The notes under the pieces: model-generated | What the model saw: the letters and a program-made list of their open reading frames with translations, nothing else | Told to the model about the DNA's origin: nothing | Databases searched by the model: none | Translations under genes and position numbers: made by a program | Shown here: in pieces, positions 8,361-17,367 of the stretch | Position numbering within the stretch: the first letter of the stretch is position 1 | Layout of the letters: each line of letters begins with the position of its first letter | Assembly (NCBI RefSeq): GCF_015710575.1 | Contig: NZ_CP065373.1 | Span: 4,030,001-4,094,000 of the forward strand | DNA length: 64,000 nucleotides | DNA from: Mycolicibacterium mengxianglii | Lineage (GTDB): Bacteria > Actinomycetota > Actinomycetes > Mycobacteriales > Mycobacteriaceae | Direction: 5' to 3'

Positions 8361-8978
8361 GTGAGCCCGATGCCCCGGACTGCACAGCGAGGCGGACCGC
8401 AGACGCGAGCGCGGATCTCTGCCGCCGCGACCCAGCTGTTCCTCGAACGCGGCTTCGACTCGGTCACCGTCGCCGAGGTCGCGCGTGCCGCCGGAGTGTC
8501 CAGCGTGACGGTCTTCAAGCACTTCCCCCGCAAGGAAGACCTGTTCCTGGACCGCACGGCCGACGCCGTCGATCTGCTGCGCGCCGCGGTGCGCGACCGC
8601 CCGGCCGGCGTCGACGTGCTGACGTCGCTGCGCGACACCACGTTGCGTCTGGTGGGCACCCGGCACCCGCTCTCCGGCGTCAACAACAGCTCCGTGCCGT
8701 TCTTCCGGACGGTCGCAGCGTCACCGGCGCTCATCGCGCGCGCCAGAGAGATCGGCGCCGAACTGCAGCAGACCCTCGCCGACGAGCTCGGCGACGACCC
8801 CACCTTCACCGGCGATGCGACACTGCTCGCGGCCTTCTTCATCGCCGGCTACGGCACCGTGCTGGTGGACACCGCTCGCAGGCTCATCGCCGGCGCGCCG
8901 CACGGCCCCGTGGTGCACGACCACCGCCAGCGCCTCGAGCGGCTGTTCACCGCCCTGCGGAAGGGCGTGGCGAATTAA
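8361..8978 (+). CDS. TetR-family repressor
   Basis: A 205-residue one-component regulator. The N-terminal wing has the canonical TetR helix-turn-helix: ARISAAATQLFLERGFDSVT then VAEVARAAGVSSVTVFKHFPRKEDLF (about residues 17-62). The C-terminal ligand domain resembles the MftR-like group. The start is GTG 8361 or ATG 8370; a purine-rich AAGAGAG precedes both. It is divergent from the MFS pump and so is its likely regulator. Its 3' end overlaps the convergent lpdA by four bases (TTAATT region). Confidence 0.9.
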   Translation: MSPMPRTAQRGGPQTRARISAAATQLFLERGFDSVTVAEVARAAGVSSVTVFKHFPRKEDLFLDRTADAVDLLRAAVRDRPAGVDVLTSLRDTTLRLVGTRHPLSGVNNSSVPFFRTVAASPALIARAREIGAELQQTLADELGDDPTFTGDATLLAAFFIAGYGTVLVDTARRLIAGAPHGPVVHDHRQRLERLFTALRKGVAN

Positions 8979-10387
8979 TCCAGGTCGTCGTGGGCCATCA
9001 GTCGGCGGGCCGCCTCGACGATCGAGCCCGACAGGGACGGATACACCGACAGTGTCTGCGCGAGGTCGGTCACCGAGATCCGGTTCTGCACCGCCAGTGC
9101 GATCGGCAGGATCAGCTCGGAGGCGATCGGTGCGACCACCACGCCGCCGATCACCACGCCCGTGGCGGGCCGGCAGAAGATCTTGACGAAGCCGTGCCGC
9201 AGTAACGACATCTTGGCGCGGGCGTTGGTGTTCAACGGCAGCATGATCGTGCGCGCCGGCACGCTGCCGTCGTCGATCGCGGTCTGCGGGATACCGACGG
9301 CCGCGATCTCGGGCCTGGTGAACGTGGCAGAGGCCACCGTGCGCAACCGGATCGGAGACACTCCCTCGCCGAGCGCGTGGTACATCGCGATGCGGCCCTG
9401 CATGGCGGCCACCGAGGCCAGCGGCAGCAAGCCGGTGCAGTCGCCGGCGGCGTAGATGCCCGACGCCGGCGTTCGTGACACCCGGTCCACCGGGATGTAG
9501 CCGCCGGGCTTGAGCTCGACGCCCACCCGCTCCAGGCCGAGTCCCTGGGTGTTGGGCACTGAACCGACCGTCATCAGGGCGTGGCTGCCGTCGACGACGC
9601 GGCCGTCGGCCATCGCCACCCGGACCCCGGTGTCGGTGCGGGTCACCGACTGCGCACGGGCGTTCTTGACCAGCGTGACGCCTCGTTCGTTGAACACCTC
9701 TTCCAGTGCCGCCGCGGCGTCACTGTCCTCATGGGGCAGGATCTGGTCGCGGCTGGCCACCACCGTCACGTCCACACCGAGTTCGGTGTAGGCGTTGCAG
9801 AATTCCGCACCGGTGACACCGGAGCCGACGATGATCAGGCGCTCGGGCAACTCAGCGAGGTCGTAGAGCTGGCGCCAGGTCAGGATCCGCTCGCCGTCGG
9901 GCACGGCGCTGGGCAACACCCGAGGGCTGGCACCGGTGGCGATCAGCACGATGTCGGCCTTCACCACCCCGGTCTTGCCGTCGGAGGTGGTGACCCGCAC
10001 CCGGTGATGCGCCATACCGGGCACATCGTCGACCAGCTCGCCGCGACCGCCGATGATGGTCACGCCCTGGTTCAGCAGCTGACTGCCGATGTCCGCCGAC
10101 TGTGACCGGGCCAGCGTCTTGACCCGGTTGTTGATCAGCCCCAGGGTGATCTTGGCGTCGTCGAACCCGATGTCGTAGCCCAGCCCTTCGGCGCGGCGCA
10201 GCTCGGTGCGCACGCCGGTCGCCGCGATGAACGTTTTCGACGGGACGCAGTCGTAGAGCACACACGCGCCCCCGATCCCGTCGGAATCGATGACCGTGAC
10301 GTGTACTTGCGGGCCGCGGGCGGCGGCCACCAGGGCCGCTTCATATCCGGCGGGGCCGCCGCCGATGATCACGATGCGGGTTGGCAC
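8975..10387 (-). CDS. lpdA: NAD(P)H quinone reductase, flavin disulfide reductase family
   Basis: A 470-residue FAD/NAD(P) protein matching M. tuberculosis LpdA (Rv3303c). It begins with the FAD motif RIVIIGGGPAGYEAALVAA, then GGACVLYDCVPSKTF, the two-cysteine block of disulfide reductases. The NAD(P) motif LIIVGSGVTGAEFCNAY is near residue 185, and the second FAD block YAAGDCTGLLPLASVA near 310. The C-terminus reads TLSVYPSLSGSIVEAA where lipoamide dehydrogenases have a catalytic His-Glu pair, consistent with LpdA not being a true lipoamide dehydrogenase. The start is GTG at 10387. Confidence 0.92.
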   Translation of the reverse strand: MPTRIVIIGGGPAGYEAALVAAARGPQVHVTVIDSDGIGGACVLYDCVPSKTFIAATGVRTELRRAEGLGYDIGFDDAKITLGLINNRVKTLARSQSADIGSQLLNQGVTIIGGRGELVDDVPGMAHHRVRVTTSDGKTGVVKADIVLIATGASPRVLPSAVPDGERILTWRQLYDLAELPERLIIVGSGVTGAEFCNAYTELGVDVTVVASRDQILPHEDSDAAAALEEVFNERGVTLVKNARAQSVTRTDTGVRVAMADGRVVDGSHALMTVGSVPNTQGLGLERVGVELKPGGYIPVDRVSRTPASGIYAAGDCTGLLPLASVAAMQGRIAMYHALGEGVSPIRLRTVASATFTRPEIAAVGIPQTAIDDGSVPARTIMLPLNTNARAKMSLLRHGFVKIFCRPATGVVIGGVVVAPIASELILPIALAVQNRISVTDLAQTLSVYPSLSGSIVEAARRLMAHDDLD

Positions 10388-10473
10388 AGGTCAAACCTAG
10401 GACATCGGCGGTGCCGCAAAGGCACGAGCCTGCATCTGGGTGACTCCACCGGCCGGACCGTGGGGTTTCTGAC

Positions 10474-10479
10474 TAAGCT
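10474..10479 (+). promoter_or_regulatory. -10 box for leaderless gene at 10486
   Basis: TAAGCT ends 6 nt before the GTG start of the gamma-glutamylcyclotransferase gene, placing the predicted +1 at the start codon. Inferred from spacing. Confidence 0.5.
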
Positions 10480-10485
10480 CTCCTC

Positions 10486-10962
10486 GTGCCGATCTACGCC
10501 GCCTACGGGTCGAACATGCATCCCGAGCAGATGTTGGAACGGGCCCCGCATTCCCCGATGGCCGGCACCGGCTGGCTCCACGGCTGGCGATTGACCTTCG
10601 GTGGCGAGGACATCTTCTGGGAAGGTGCCCTGGCGACCATCGTCGAGGATCCGCTGTCGAAGGTGTTCGTGGTGCTCTACGACATGACTCCGGCCGATGA
10701 GAGCAATCTCGACCGCTGGGAGGGCTCGGAGTTCGGGGTGCACAAGAAGATCCGCTGCCGGGTGCATCGTGAATCATCGGACACCACAACCGATCCCGTG
10801 CTCGCATGGCTGTATGTGTTGGATGCCTACGAAGGTGGTGTGCCCTCGGCGCGCTACCTCGGGGTGATGGCCGAAGCCGCCGAGATCGCCGGCGCGCCCG
10901 CCGAGTACGTCCGCGATCTACGCACCCGCCCGGCACGCAATATCGGTCCCGGCACCACCTGA
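10486..10962 (+). CDS. Gamma-glutamylcyclotransferase-like protein (Rv3304-like)
   Basis: A 158-residue GGCT/AIG2-fold protein. It begins MPIYAAYGSNMHPEQMLERAP, and YGSNM is the family's substrate-loop signature. A conserved Glu occurs in the GEDIFWEGALATI block. The family cyclises gamma-glutamyl amines or peptides to 5-oxoproline; the substrate in mycobacteria, which use mycothiol rather than glutathione, is not established. The start is a GTG with a -10 box six bases upstream. It is monocistronic between lpdA and the amiBA pair, as in M. tuberculosis. Confidence 0.85.
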   Translation: MPIYAAYGSNMHPEQMLERAPHSPMAGTGWLHGWRLTFGGEDIFWEGALATIVEDPLSKVFVVLYDMTPADESNLDRWEGSEFGVHKKIRCRVHRESSDTTTDPVLAWLYVLDAYEGGVPSARYLGVMAEAAEIAGAPAEYVRDLRTRPARNIGPGTT

Positions 10963-10993
10963 GGACCCACCGGCGCCGCAGCGACCGTGAGGG

Positions 10994-12163
10994 TCAGAAA
11001 GCGGCGCTCTGCTCCACCAGGTTGACCATGGTGCGCACCCCGACACCCAGGGCGCGCTCGTCGAGGTCGAACGTCGGCTGGTGCAGGTCGAGCTGCGGAC
11101 CCCGGCCACTCCAGGTGCCCAGCCGGGCCATCGCCCCGGGCACCTCCTCCAGGTACCAGGAGAAGTCCTCACCGCCGCCGGACTGCCGGGTATCAGCGAG
11201 TGCGTCCGGACCGATGGCCTCCACCGCGTGCATCATGATCCGGGTCGACACCTCCTCATTCACCACCGGCGGCACACCGCGGTTGTACTGCAGCGAATGG
11301 GCGATACCGAGCGGGCCCAACAACGACGAAATTGTCTCGGCGACAATGGCTTCCAGTTCGAGCCAGGTTTCGCGACTGGCAGTGCGCACGGTGCCGGCAA
11401 GGGTGCCCAGCTGAGGAATGGCATTGGCGGCCACCCCGGCGTTGACCGCACCCCACACCATCACGGTGCTGTGCCGCGGGTCCACCCGGCGCGACAGCAC
11501 CCCGGGCACACCGGTGATCAACGTCCCCAGCCCGTACACCAGATCGCCGGTCAAGTGCGGCCGCGACGTGTGCCCGCCGGGTGAGTGCAGGGTGATCTCG
11601 AGCGAATCGGCCGCCGAGGTGATCGGCCCCGGAGTGGTGGCCACCCGGCCGACCGCCAGCCGCGGATCGCAGTGCAGGGCGAAGATGCGCGACACCGAGG
11701 ACAGCACACCCGCCGAGATCGCGTCGAGGGCTCCGCCGGGCATCAGTTCCTCGGCGGGCTGGAAGATCAACCGGACCGACACCGGCAGCTCGGGTACCGA
11801 GTTCAGCGCCAGGGCCGCGCCCAGCAGGATCGCCGTGTGCGCGTCATGGCCGCATGCGTGGGAGACACCCGGCACCGTCGAGGTGTAGGGAGCGCCGGTG
11901 CGTTCCGTCATCGGCAGCGCGTCCATATCGGCGCGCAATGCGATCCGCTGCCGATACTCGGGACCGATATCGCAGGTCAGCCCCGTTCCGCCGGGCAGGA
12001 TCTTGGGGTTCAGACCGGCATCGGCCAGCCGATCGGCGACGAACTGGGTGGTCGCGAACTCCTGGCGGCCCAGTTCGGGGTGCCGGTGGATGTGCCTGCG
12101 CCACGCCACCAGGTCGTCGTAGTGCGCTGCCAGCCAGGATTCGGTGTACACGGACAGACTCAT
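10994..12163 (-). CDS. amiA: M20 amidohydrolase (aminoacylase/hippurate hydrolase type)
   Basis: A 389-residue metallo-amidohydrolase of peptidase family M20D, matching AmiA1 (Rv3305c) in length. Metal-binding motifs are visible: the RRHIHRHPELGRQEFAT entry, LRADMDALPM with the metal Asp, and SHACGHDAHTA with Cys-Gly-His. HCDPRLAVGRV and the C-terminal QSGGGEDFSWYLEEVPG provide further ligands. It probably removes an acyl group from an N-acylated amino acid or amide. Its ATG overlaps the amiB stop (ATGA), giving a tightly coupled amiB-amiA operon. Confidence 0.9.
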   Translation of the reverse strand: MSLSVYTESWLAAHYDDLVAWRRHIHRHPELGRQEFATTQFVADRLADAGLNPKILPGGTGLTCDIGPEYRQRIALRADMDALPMTERTGAPYTSTVPGVSHACGHDAHTAILLGAALALNSVPELPVSVRLIFQPAEELMPGGALDAISAGVLSSVSRIFALHCDPRLAVGRVATTPGPITSAADSLEITLHSPGGHTSRPHLTGDLVYGLGTLITGVPGVLSRRVDPRHSTVMVWGAVNAGVAANAIPQLGTLAGTVRTASRETWLELEAIVAETISSLLGPLGIAHSLQYNRGVPPVVNEEVSTRIMMHAVEAIGPDALADTRQSGGGEDFSWYLEEVPGAMARLGTWSGRGPQLDLHQPTFDLDERALGVGVRTMVNLVEQSAAF

Positions 12164-13347
12164 GCGCGCGCCGTCCGGGCCTCGTACAGCGCCATCACCC
12201 GGTCGCGTTCGGTGCCCGACTCGGCCAGTGCGACGACGGTCCGGGCGAGCATGACCGCACCCTCGATGACGGCGGTATCGCCGCTGGGGCTCACCGCCGC
12301 TGCCGCGAATCCCTGCTGGTGCACGCTGGCGCCGCCGGCCTCGATACCGACAACCGGGTGGATCCCGGGCATCAGGTGTGTGACATTGCCCATATCGGTG
12401 CTGCCCAGCGGTAGCGCCGCTTCGAGTTCGGTCGACACCGGCGTGCGGCCCACCCGCAGCATCTCGGCACGAAAGGTCTCGGCCAGCCAGCGGTCCGGCG
12501 TCAGCTCTTGATACATGGGCGAGGTCTCTCGCACGTCGTACTCACATCCTGTCGCGACGGCGCCTGCCCGGAAGCAGGCCGCCATCCTGTCCTCGAGATT
12601 CCGCAGTGCGGAGGTCTCCGTGGCCCGCATGGTGTAGTGCATCTCGGCGCGGGCCGGAATCACATTGGTCACCGTGCCGCCCTCGGTGACGATGCCGTGC
12701 ATCATCTGGCCGGGCAGCAGGTGCTGGCGCAGCAGACCGATCGCCACCTGGGCCACCGTCACCGCGTCGCCGGCATTGATGCCCAGGTAGGGGGCCACGG
12801 CCGCGTGGGACTCCCGTCCCAGATATGTCACCGCCACTTCCGAGAGCGCCAGCGAGCGCGCGGCTGCGATGTCGGTCGCACCGGGGTGCAGCATGACCGT
12901 CGCGGCCACGTCGTCGAAGACACCCGCCTGCAACAGCACGGCTTTGCCGCCGCCGGCTTCCTCGGCCGGGGTGCCGATCAGGACCACCGTCAGGCCCAGG
13001 TGCTCGGCGACCTCGGCCAACGCCAGCGCCGTGCCGACCGCCGAGGCCGCGATGATGTTGTGCCCGCACGCATGGCCGATCTCGGGGAGGGCGTCGTACT
13101 CCGCGCACACGCCGATCACCAGGGGGCCGTCCCCGAAGGAGGCCCGGAACGCGGTGTCGATGCCGCCGACCGCCGGCGTGATCTCGAATCCGCGCTCGGC
13201 GACCAGCACCTGCGTTTTGGCGCAGCTGCGGTACTCCTCGAAGGCCAGCTCCGGCTCGGCGTGGATGGAGTGGGACAGCGCCACCAGATCGTCGCGGCGA
13301 CGACGAACGGCGTCCTCGACATCCGAGGACGCGGTGACACTGGGCAT
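12160..13347 (-). CDS. amiB: M20 amidohydrolase, AmiB type
   Basis: A 395-residue paralogue of the downstream amiA product, matching AmiB1 (Rv3306c). It starts MPSVTASSDVEDAV; a GTG one codon upstream is possible. M20 landmarks: LSHSIHAEPELAFEEY, VCAEYDALPEIGHACGHN (metal-binding Asp/His), TPAEEAGGGKAVL with the catalytic Glu pair, and the C-terminal GSTDMGNVTHLMPG. The His-Ala-Glu-Pro variant and GHACGHN place it in the p-aminobenzoyl-glutamate hydrolase-like branch. The substrate is unknown. It is divergent from the purine nucleoside phosphorylase gene. Confidence 0.9.
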   Translation of the reverse strand: MPSVTASSDVEDAVRRRRDDLVALSHSIHAEPELAFEEYRSCAKTQVLVAERGFEITPAVGGIDTAFRASFGDGPLVIGVCAEYDALPEIGHACGHNIIAASAVGTALALAEVAEHLGLTVVLIGTPAEEAGGGKAVLLQAGVFDDVAATVMLHPGATDIAAARSLALSEVAVTYLGRESHAAVAPYLGINAGDAVTVAQVAIGLLRQHLLPGQMMHGIVTEGGTVTNVIPARAEMHYTMRATETSALRNLEDRMAACFRAGAVATGCEYDVRETSPMYQELTPDRWLAETFRAEMLRVGRTPVSTELEAALPLGSTDMGNVTHLMPGIHPVVGIEAGGASVHQQGFAAAAVSPSGDTAVIEGAVMLARTVVALAESGTERDRVMALYEARTARA

Positions 13348-13411
13348 CACAGCAGTATCGCACCGACGCGGCCGGCACCTCGGCCCGGCGTCTGGGCGGA
13401 AAGACCGCGGT

Positions 13412-13417
13412 TAGGCT
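13412..13417 (+). promoter_or_regulatory. -10 box for leaderless punA
   Basis: TAGGCT ends 8 nt before the GTG start of the purine nucleoside phosphorylase gene, consistent with a leaderless transcript. Inferred from spacing only. Confidence 0.45.
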
Positions 13418-13425
13418 GACACAAC

Positions 13426-14220
13426 GTGACTGAACCCGCCTTACGTGCCGCCGAGGCCGCCACTGCCATCGCCGAGCGCACCGGTATCGACCAGCACGAC
13501 GTCGCCGTCGTGCTGGGGTCCGGATGGGCGCCCGCGGTGAAGGTGCTCGGCGAGCCCACAGCTGTGGTGCCGATGTCCGAACTTCCCGGCTTCACCACCC
13601 CGACGGCGGCCGGACACGGCGGTCGAGTGCTGTCGATCCCGCTGGGGCAGCATCAGGTGCTGGTACTGGTCGGGCGTATCCACCCGTACGAGGGTCATGA
13701 TCTCGCCGATGTGGTGCACCCGGTGCGGTCGGCCTGTGCGGCCGGCGCCCAGACGGTGGTGCTGACCAACGCCGCCGGCGGGCTGCGCAGTGATTTCACG
13801 GTGGGTCAGCCGGTGCTGATCAGCGATCACCTCAACCTGACGGCCCGCTCGCCCCTGGCGGGCGCGCAGTTCGTCGATCTGGTGGACGCTTACTCCCCCG
13901 CCCTGCGCGAGCTGGCCCGCGAGATCGATCCGTCGCTGACCGAGGGGGTGTACGCCGGGCTGCCGGGCCCGCACTACGAGACACCGGCGGAGATTCGGAT
14001 GCTGCGCACCCTGGGTGCGGACCTGGTGGGAATGTCCACGGTGCACGAGACCATTGCGGCGCGCGCCGAGGGCGCCCGGGTACTCGGGGTGTCGTTGGTG
14101 ACCAACCTGGCCGCGGGTATGACGGGCGAGCCGCTGAGTCACGCCGAAGTGCTGGAGGCCGGACGTCAGTCGGCGACGGCGATGGGTTCCTTGCTGTCGT
14201 CGGTGATCTCCCGGCTCTGA
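13426..14220 (+). CDS. punA: Purine nucleoside phosphorylase
   Basis: Phosphorolysis of inosine/guanosine for purine salvage; cytosolic, trimeric PNP class. The 264-residue protein has the phosphate loop VVLGSGW, the [12 protein letters not shown] block (His for phosphate/ribose), [11 protein letters not shown] and [20 protein letters not shown] with the base-pocket Glu, then GMSTVHE and SLVTNLAAG (Asn of purine recognition). It matches Rv3307 (deoD/punA). The start is GTG. The 3' end overlaps the convergent transporter gene by 55 bp. Confidence 0.94.
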   Translation: MTEPALRAAEAATAIAERTGIDQHDVAVVLGSGWAPAVKVLGEPTAVVPMSELPGFTTPTAAGHGGRVLSIPLGQHQVLVLVGRIHPYEGHDLADVVHPVRSACAAGAQTVVLTNAAGGLRSDFTVGQPVLISDHLNLTARSPLAGAQFVDLVDAYSPALRELAREIDPSLTEGVYAGLPGPHYETPAEIRMLRTLGADLVGMSTVHETIAARAEGARVLGVSLVTNLAAGMTGEPLSHAEVLEAGRQSATAMGSLLSSVISRL

Positions 14221-15287
14221 CGCCGACGGGCGAAGCGCCCGGTCAGGGCGACCAGACCGCGCGCCACCAACGGCGCGGCGAAGAGCATCACCAGGATCCG
14301 CAGTACCTGTGCGGTCACGATGAACGTGACATTCGATCCGGTTTCGACCGCGGTGGCCAGGACCGCGTACACCCCGCCCGGGCTGGTGGCCAGGTATCCC
14401 TCCAACGGCGTCATTCCGGTGACGTGGGACAGCAGCATGCCCAGGCCCGCGGTGGCCGCGGTCAGTGCAGCGATGAGTCCGACTGCCAGCGGGAGCGCGC
14501 GACCGATCGCATGTAAGGACTCGCGGGTGAACGCCACGCCGGCCTGCCAGCCGATCAACACGTACCCGATCTGCACCAGGGCCTGCGGCACCGAGAGCCC
14601 GAAGTCGTGGCCGGTCACCTCGAGTAGCACCGTCACTGCCATCGGGCCGAGCAGCCCGCCACCGGGAAGGTGCACCAGCTTGCCCAGCGTGACACCGGCG
14701 ACGGCGATCACCGCGATCAGCCCGATGCTCAGGTACCAAGGCGCCGTGGCAGTTTGACCCAGAGCCGCGGACGGGTGGGAGCGGTCCGGACGGAAGATGA
14801 ACAGCACCACCAGCGGCATGGTTGCGGTGACCAGTCCCACCCGCAGGTATTGCACGACGGCCACCACCCGGTCATCGCCGCCGAGATCGCGGGCGATGGC
14901 CACCAGTCCCGACGCCCCCCCGGCCACCAGAGCCAGCGCGCCGGTCAACGGGCTGATGTCACGGCGCAGTCCCATCAGGGCCCCGGCCAGGATGCTGATG
15001 GCCAGAGTGCCGACCACGACAGCCAGCACGATCGGCCAGTGCGGCCCGAGTGAGGCCAGGGAATCCTGGTGCACCATGGTGCCGATGTAGATGCCCAGGA
15101 CGGCCTGGGCGACCTGTCCGGCCCGGCGGGGCACCCTGGCGGGCGCCAACGAGCACAGCGCCAGCACGATGCCGACAGCCAGGGCGGCGAACAGGGCCGC
15201 GGAGGGCACACCCAGCAGCGTCAGGCCGACGGTGACAGCGACGGTGACAACAGCCAAAAGTGACCAGCTGCCGACCGTGCGCACCAT
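14166..15287 (-). CDS. AbrB-family membrane protein (putative transporter)
   Basis: A 373-residue protein with about ten hydrophobic helices in two similar halves, as in the AbrB duplication family often mis-annotated as ammonia monooxygenase. Recurrent loops: [47 protein letters not shown] and [12 protein letters not shown]. The ATG at 15287 is chosen because GGGGAGG lies about 9 nt upstream; ATG 15344 lacks one. It is divergent from a MarR gene, the usual regulator-transporter layout. The pair separates punA from pmmB, which adjoin in M. tuberculosis. Its 3' end runs 55 bp antisense into punA. Confidence 0.8.
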   Translation of the reverse strand: MVRTVGSWSLLAVVTVAVTVGLTLLGVPSAALFAALAVGIVLALCSLAPARVPRRAGQVAQAVLGIYIGTMVHQDSLASLGPHWPIVLAVVVGTLAISILAGALMGLRRDISPLTGALALVAGGASGLVAIARDLGGDDRVVAVVQYLRVGLVTATMPLVVLFIFRPDRSHPSAALGQTATAPWYLSIGLIAVIAVAGVTLGKLVHLPGGGLLGPMAVTVLLEVTGHDFGLSVPQALVQIGYVLIGWQAGVAFTRESLHAIGRALPLAVGLIAALTAATAGLGMLLSHVTGMTPLEGYLATSPGGVYAVLATAVETGSNVTFIVTAQVLRILVMLFAAPLVARGLVALTGRFARRRQSREITDDSKEPIAVAD

Positions 15288-15379
15288 TCGCCCCTGCCTC
15301 CCCGAATCTCCAATGGCAAGTATGCGCTTGCTTTTATTTCCCATCAATCGAGTGCGTCGGACATATTGCTGAGCTGATA

Positions 15380-15395
15380 CCAAGGTATACCTTGG
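15380..15395. promoter_or_regulatory. Perfect 16-bp palindrome, probable MarR operator
   Basis: CCAAGGTATACCTTGG is an exact palindrome ending 2 nt before the marR ATG (15398). The position suggests autoregulation and perhaps control of the divergent AbrB-type gene. No Shine-Dalgarno fits between it and the ATG, so the mRNA may be leaderless or the site may overlap the leader. Confidence 0.7.
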
Positions 15396-15397
15396 CA

Positions 15398-15886
15398 ATG
15401 GACGCGATTCCGCCCTCGAACACGGTCTCGAACACACCCTTGAACACGGCGAAGGCCACCGAGCTGCGCGAGTCGATGATGGCCCTGGCGCGCCAGATGC
15501 GACGACACCGTCCGGACAATGGACTCACGCTCAGCCAGCTCGAACTGCTCGGCGACACCAGCCGCTCAGGAGTGACCACCCCCGCCGAGATCGCCGCCCG
15601 GCTGCGGGTACGCGCCCAGTCGCTGACCGACAGCATCAACGAACTCGAATCCCGCGGGCTGGTGGCCCGGCGCCCCGACCCGGCCGACCGCCGCCGCCAG
15701 CTGATCGAGATCACCGCGGCGGGCAGCCGGCTGGTCGACGGCGATCGCGCCGAACGTGATGCCTGGCTGCAGGCCACCATGCGCGACAACCTGTCCGAGC
15801 TCGAGTTCAATCTGCTGATGCTGGTGGCACCCGTCCTACGCAAACTCGCCGACGGCGAGACCATGACGGCACAATCGACGTCGTGA
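15398..15886 (+). CDS. MarR-family regulator
   Basis: A 162-residue winged-helix regulator. It starts MDAIPPSNTV at ATG 15398. The DNA-binding core is LTLSQLELLGDTSRSGVTTPAEIAARLRVRAQSLTDSINELESRG, with the wing VARRPDPADRRRQLIEIT (typical DxRD-like MarR wing: RPDPADRRR). A perfect palindrome abuts the start codon. It is divergent from the AbrB-type transporter. Its TGA overlaps the pmmB GTG (GTGA), so it is co-transcribed with pmmB. The ligand is unknown. Confidence 0.88.
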   Translation: MDAIPPSNTVSNTPLNTAKATELRESMMALARQMRRHRPDNGLTLSQLELLGDTSRSGVTTPAEIAARLRVRAQSLTDSINELESRGLVARRPDPADRRRQLIEITAAGSRLVDGDRAERDAWLQATMRDNLSELEFNLLMLVAPVLRKLADGETMTAQSTS

Positions 15887-17367
15887 TCACCTTCGGGACA
15901 GCGGGCCTGCGCGGACCCATGCGCGACGGCCCCGATGGGATGAACCTCGAGGTGGTGATGCGGGCCTCGTGGGCAGTGGCCCGGGTGCTCACCGACAGGT
16001 GCTTGGCCGGGTCCACCGTGGTGGTCGGCCGCGACGCTCGCCACAACTCCGACGACTTCGCCCTGGCTACCGCGGAAGTTTTTGCCGCAGAAGGGTTTTC
16101 GGTAGTCCTACTACCGGATCCGCTGCCCACCCCGGTGGTGGCCTTCGCAGTGCGCCACCTGGGCGCCGCGGCGGGAGTGCAGATCACCGCCTCGCACAAT
16201 CCCGCCGACGACAACGGCTACAAGGTCTACTTCGACGGCGGGATGCAGATCATCTCCCCCACCGACCGCGAGATCGAGGCCGCCATGGGCCGGGCCCCGG
16301 AGGTGATCGGCCGAATAGCGGTGCAGCCCAGCGATATCGATCTCGTCACCGCGTACCTGGATCGCGCCGCCGCAGTGCGCTACGGCGATGCGCCGCTGCG
16401 GGTGGCACTGACACCGTTGCACGGTGTCGGCGGCACCGTCGCACTGGAGGTGTTACGCCGGGCGGGGCTCACCGACGTGCACACGGTGGCCTCACAGTTC
16501 TGGCCCGACCCGGACTTCCCGACGGTGGCATTCCCGAATCCGGAAGAACCCGGGGCCACCGACGCGCTGCTGGACCTGGCTGCCGAGGTCGACGCGGATG
16601 TGGCGATCGCACTGGACCCCGACTCCGATCGGTGCGCGGTGGGCATCCCGGCAGACGGCGGTTGGCGCATGCTCTCCGGTGATGAGACCGGTTGGCTGCT
16701 CGGTGATTACATCTTGGCGCGCGGACACATCGAGAATGCGTTGGTGGCCAGCACAGTGGTGTCCTCGCAGCTGCTCGCGGCGATCGCCGCCGACCACGGC
16801 GCACGCCACGTCCAGACGCTGACCGGGTTCAAGTGGCTGGCCCGCGCCGACGCCGACGTCCCCGGCCGCACGCTGGTCTACGCCTACGAGGAAGCGATCG
16901 GACACTGTGTGGACCCATCGGCGGTGCGGGACAAGGACGGCATCAGTGCGACGGTGCTGGTGTGTGATCTGGTGGCCGACCTCAAAGCACACGGCCGTTC
17001 GGTGCCACAGGCCCTCGACGAGCTGGCCACCCGCCACGGTGTGCACCTGACCGCCGCGGTGACCGAACGCGTCGACGACGCCACGGCCGTCATGAGCCGC
17101 CTGCGTGCTGCGCCGCCCACCCAGCTGGCCGGCATCGAGGTGTCCGTCACCGACCTGCTTCAGCGCCGTGGCCAGCAGCGCACCGACGCACTGATCTGCA
17201 CCGGCGACTCGGTACGGGTGGCGATCCGGCCGTCAGGCACCGAGCCGAAGATCAAGGGCTACATCGAGATCGCCCTCCCGGCCTCCGATCAGTTGGCGGC
17301 CGCGCGGGCCCGGGCCAGGGAGCTGCTCGAGGCCGTGACCTCAGCCGTGAGCGCACTGCTCGCTTGA
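15883..17367 (+). CDS. pmmB: Phosphomannomutase/phosphoglucomutase
   Basis: Alpha-D-phosphohexomutase of 494 residues, interconverting hexose 1- and 6-phosphates. Landmarks: GTAGLRG at residues 5-11; TASHNP with the phosphoserine near 104; the metal loop ALDPDSDRCAVG near 245; the sugar loop YEEAIGHCVD; and the phosphate loop RPSGTEPKIKGY. M. tuberculosis PmmB (Rv3308), as I recall it, has about 35 more residues before GTAGLRG; here the frame begins at a GTG overlapping the marR stop, with no obvious start further upstream. The N-terminus may have been lost when the MarR module inserted. The 3' end overlaps the convergent YdcF-like gene by 79 bp. Confidence 0.92.
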   Translation: MITFGTAGLRGPMRDGPDGMNLEVVMRASWAVARVLTDRCLAGSTVVVGRDARHNSDDFALATAEVFAAEGFSVVLLPDPLPTPVVAFAVRHLGAAAGVQITASHNPADDNGYKVYFDGGMQIISPTDREIEAAMGRAPEVIGRIAVQPSDIDLVTAYLDRAAAVRYGDAPLRVALTPLHGVGGTVALEVLRRAGLTDVHTVASQFWPDPDFPTVAFPNPEEPGATDALLDLAAEVDADVAIALDPDSDRCAVGIPADGGWRMLSGDETGWLLGDYILARGHIENALVASTVVSSQLLAAIAADHGARHVQTLTGFKWLARADADVPGRTLVYAYEEAIGHCVDPSAVRDKDGISATVLVCDLVADLKAHGRSVPQALDELATRHGVHLTAAVTERVDDATAVMSRLRAAPPTQLAGIEVSVTDLLQRRGQQRTDALICTGDSVRVAIRPSGTEPKIKGYIEIALPASDQLAAARARARELLEAVTSAVSALLA

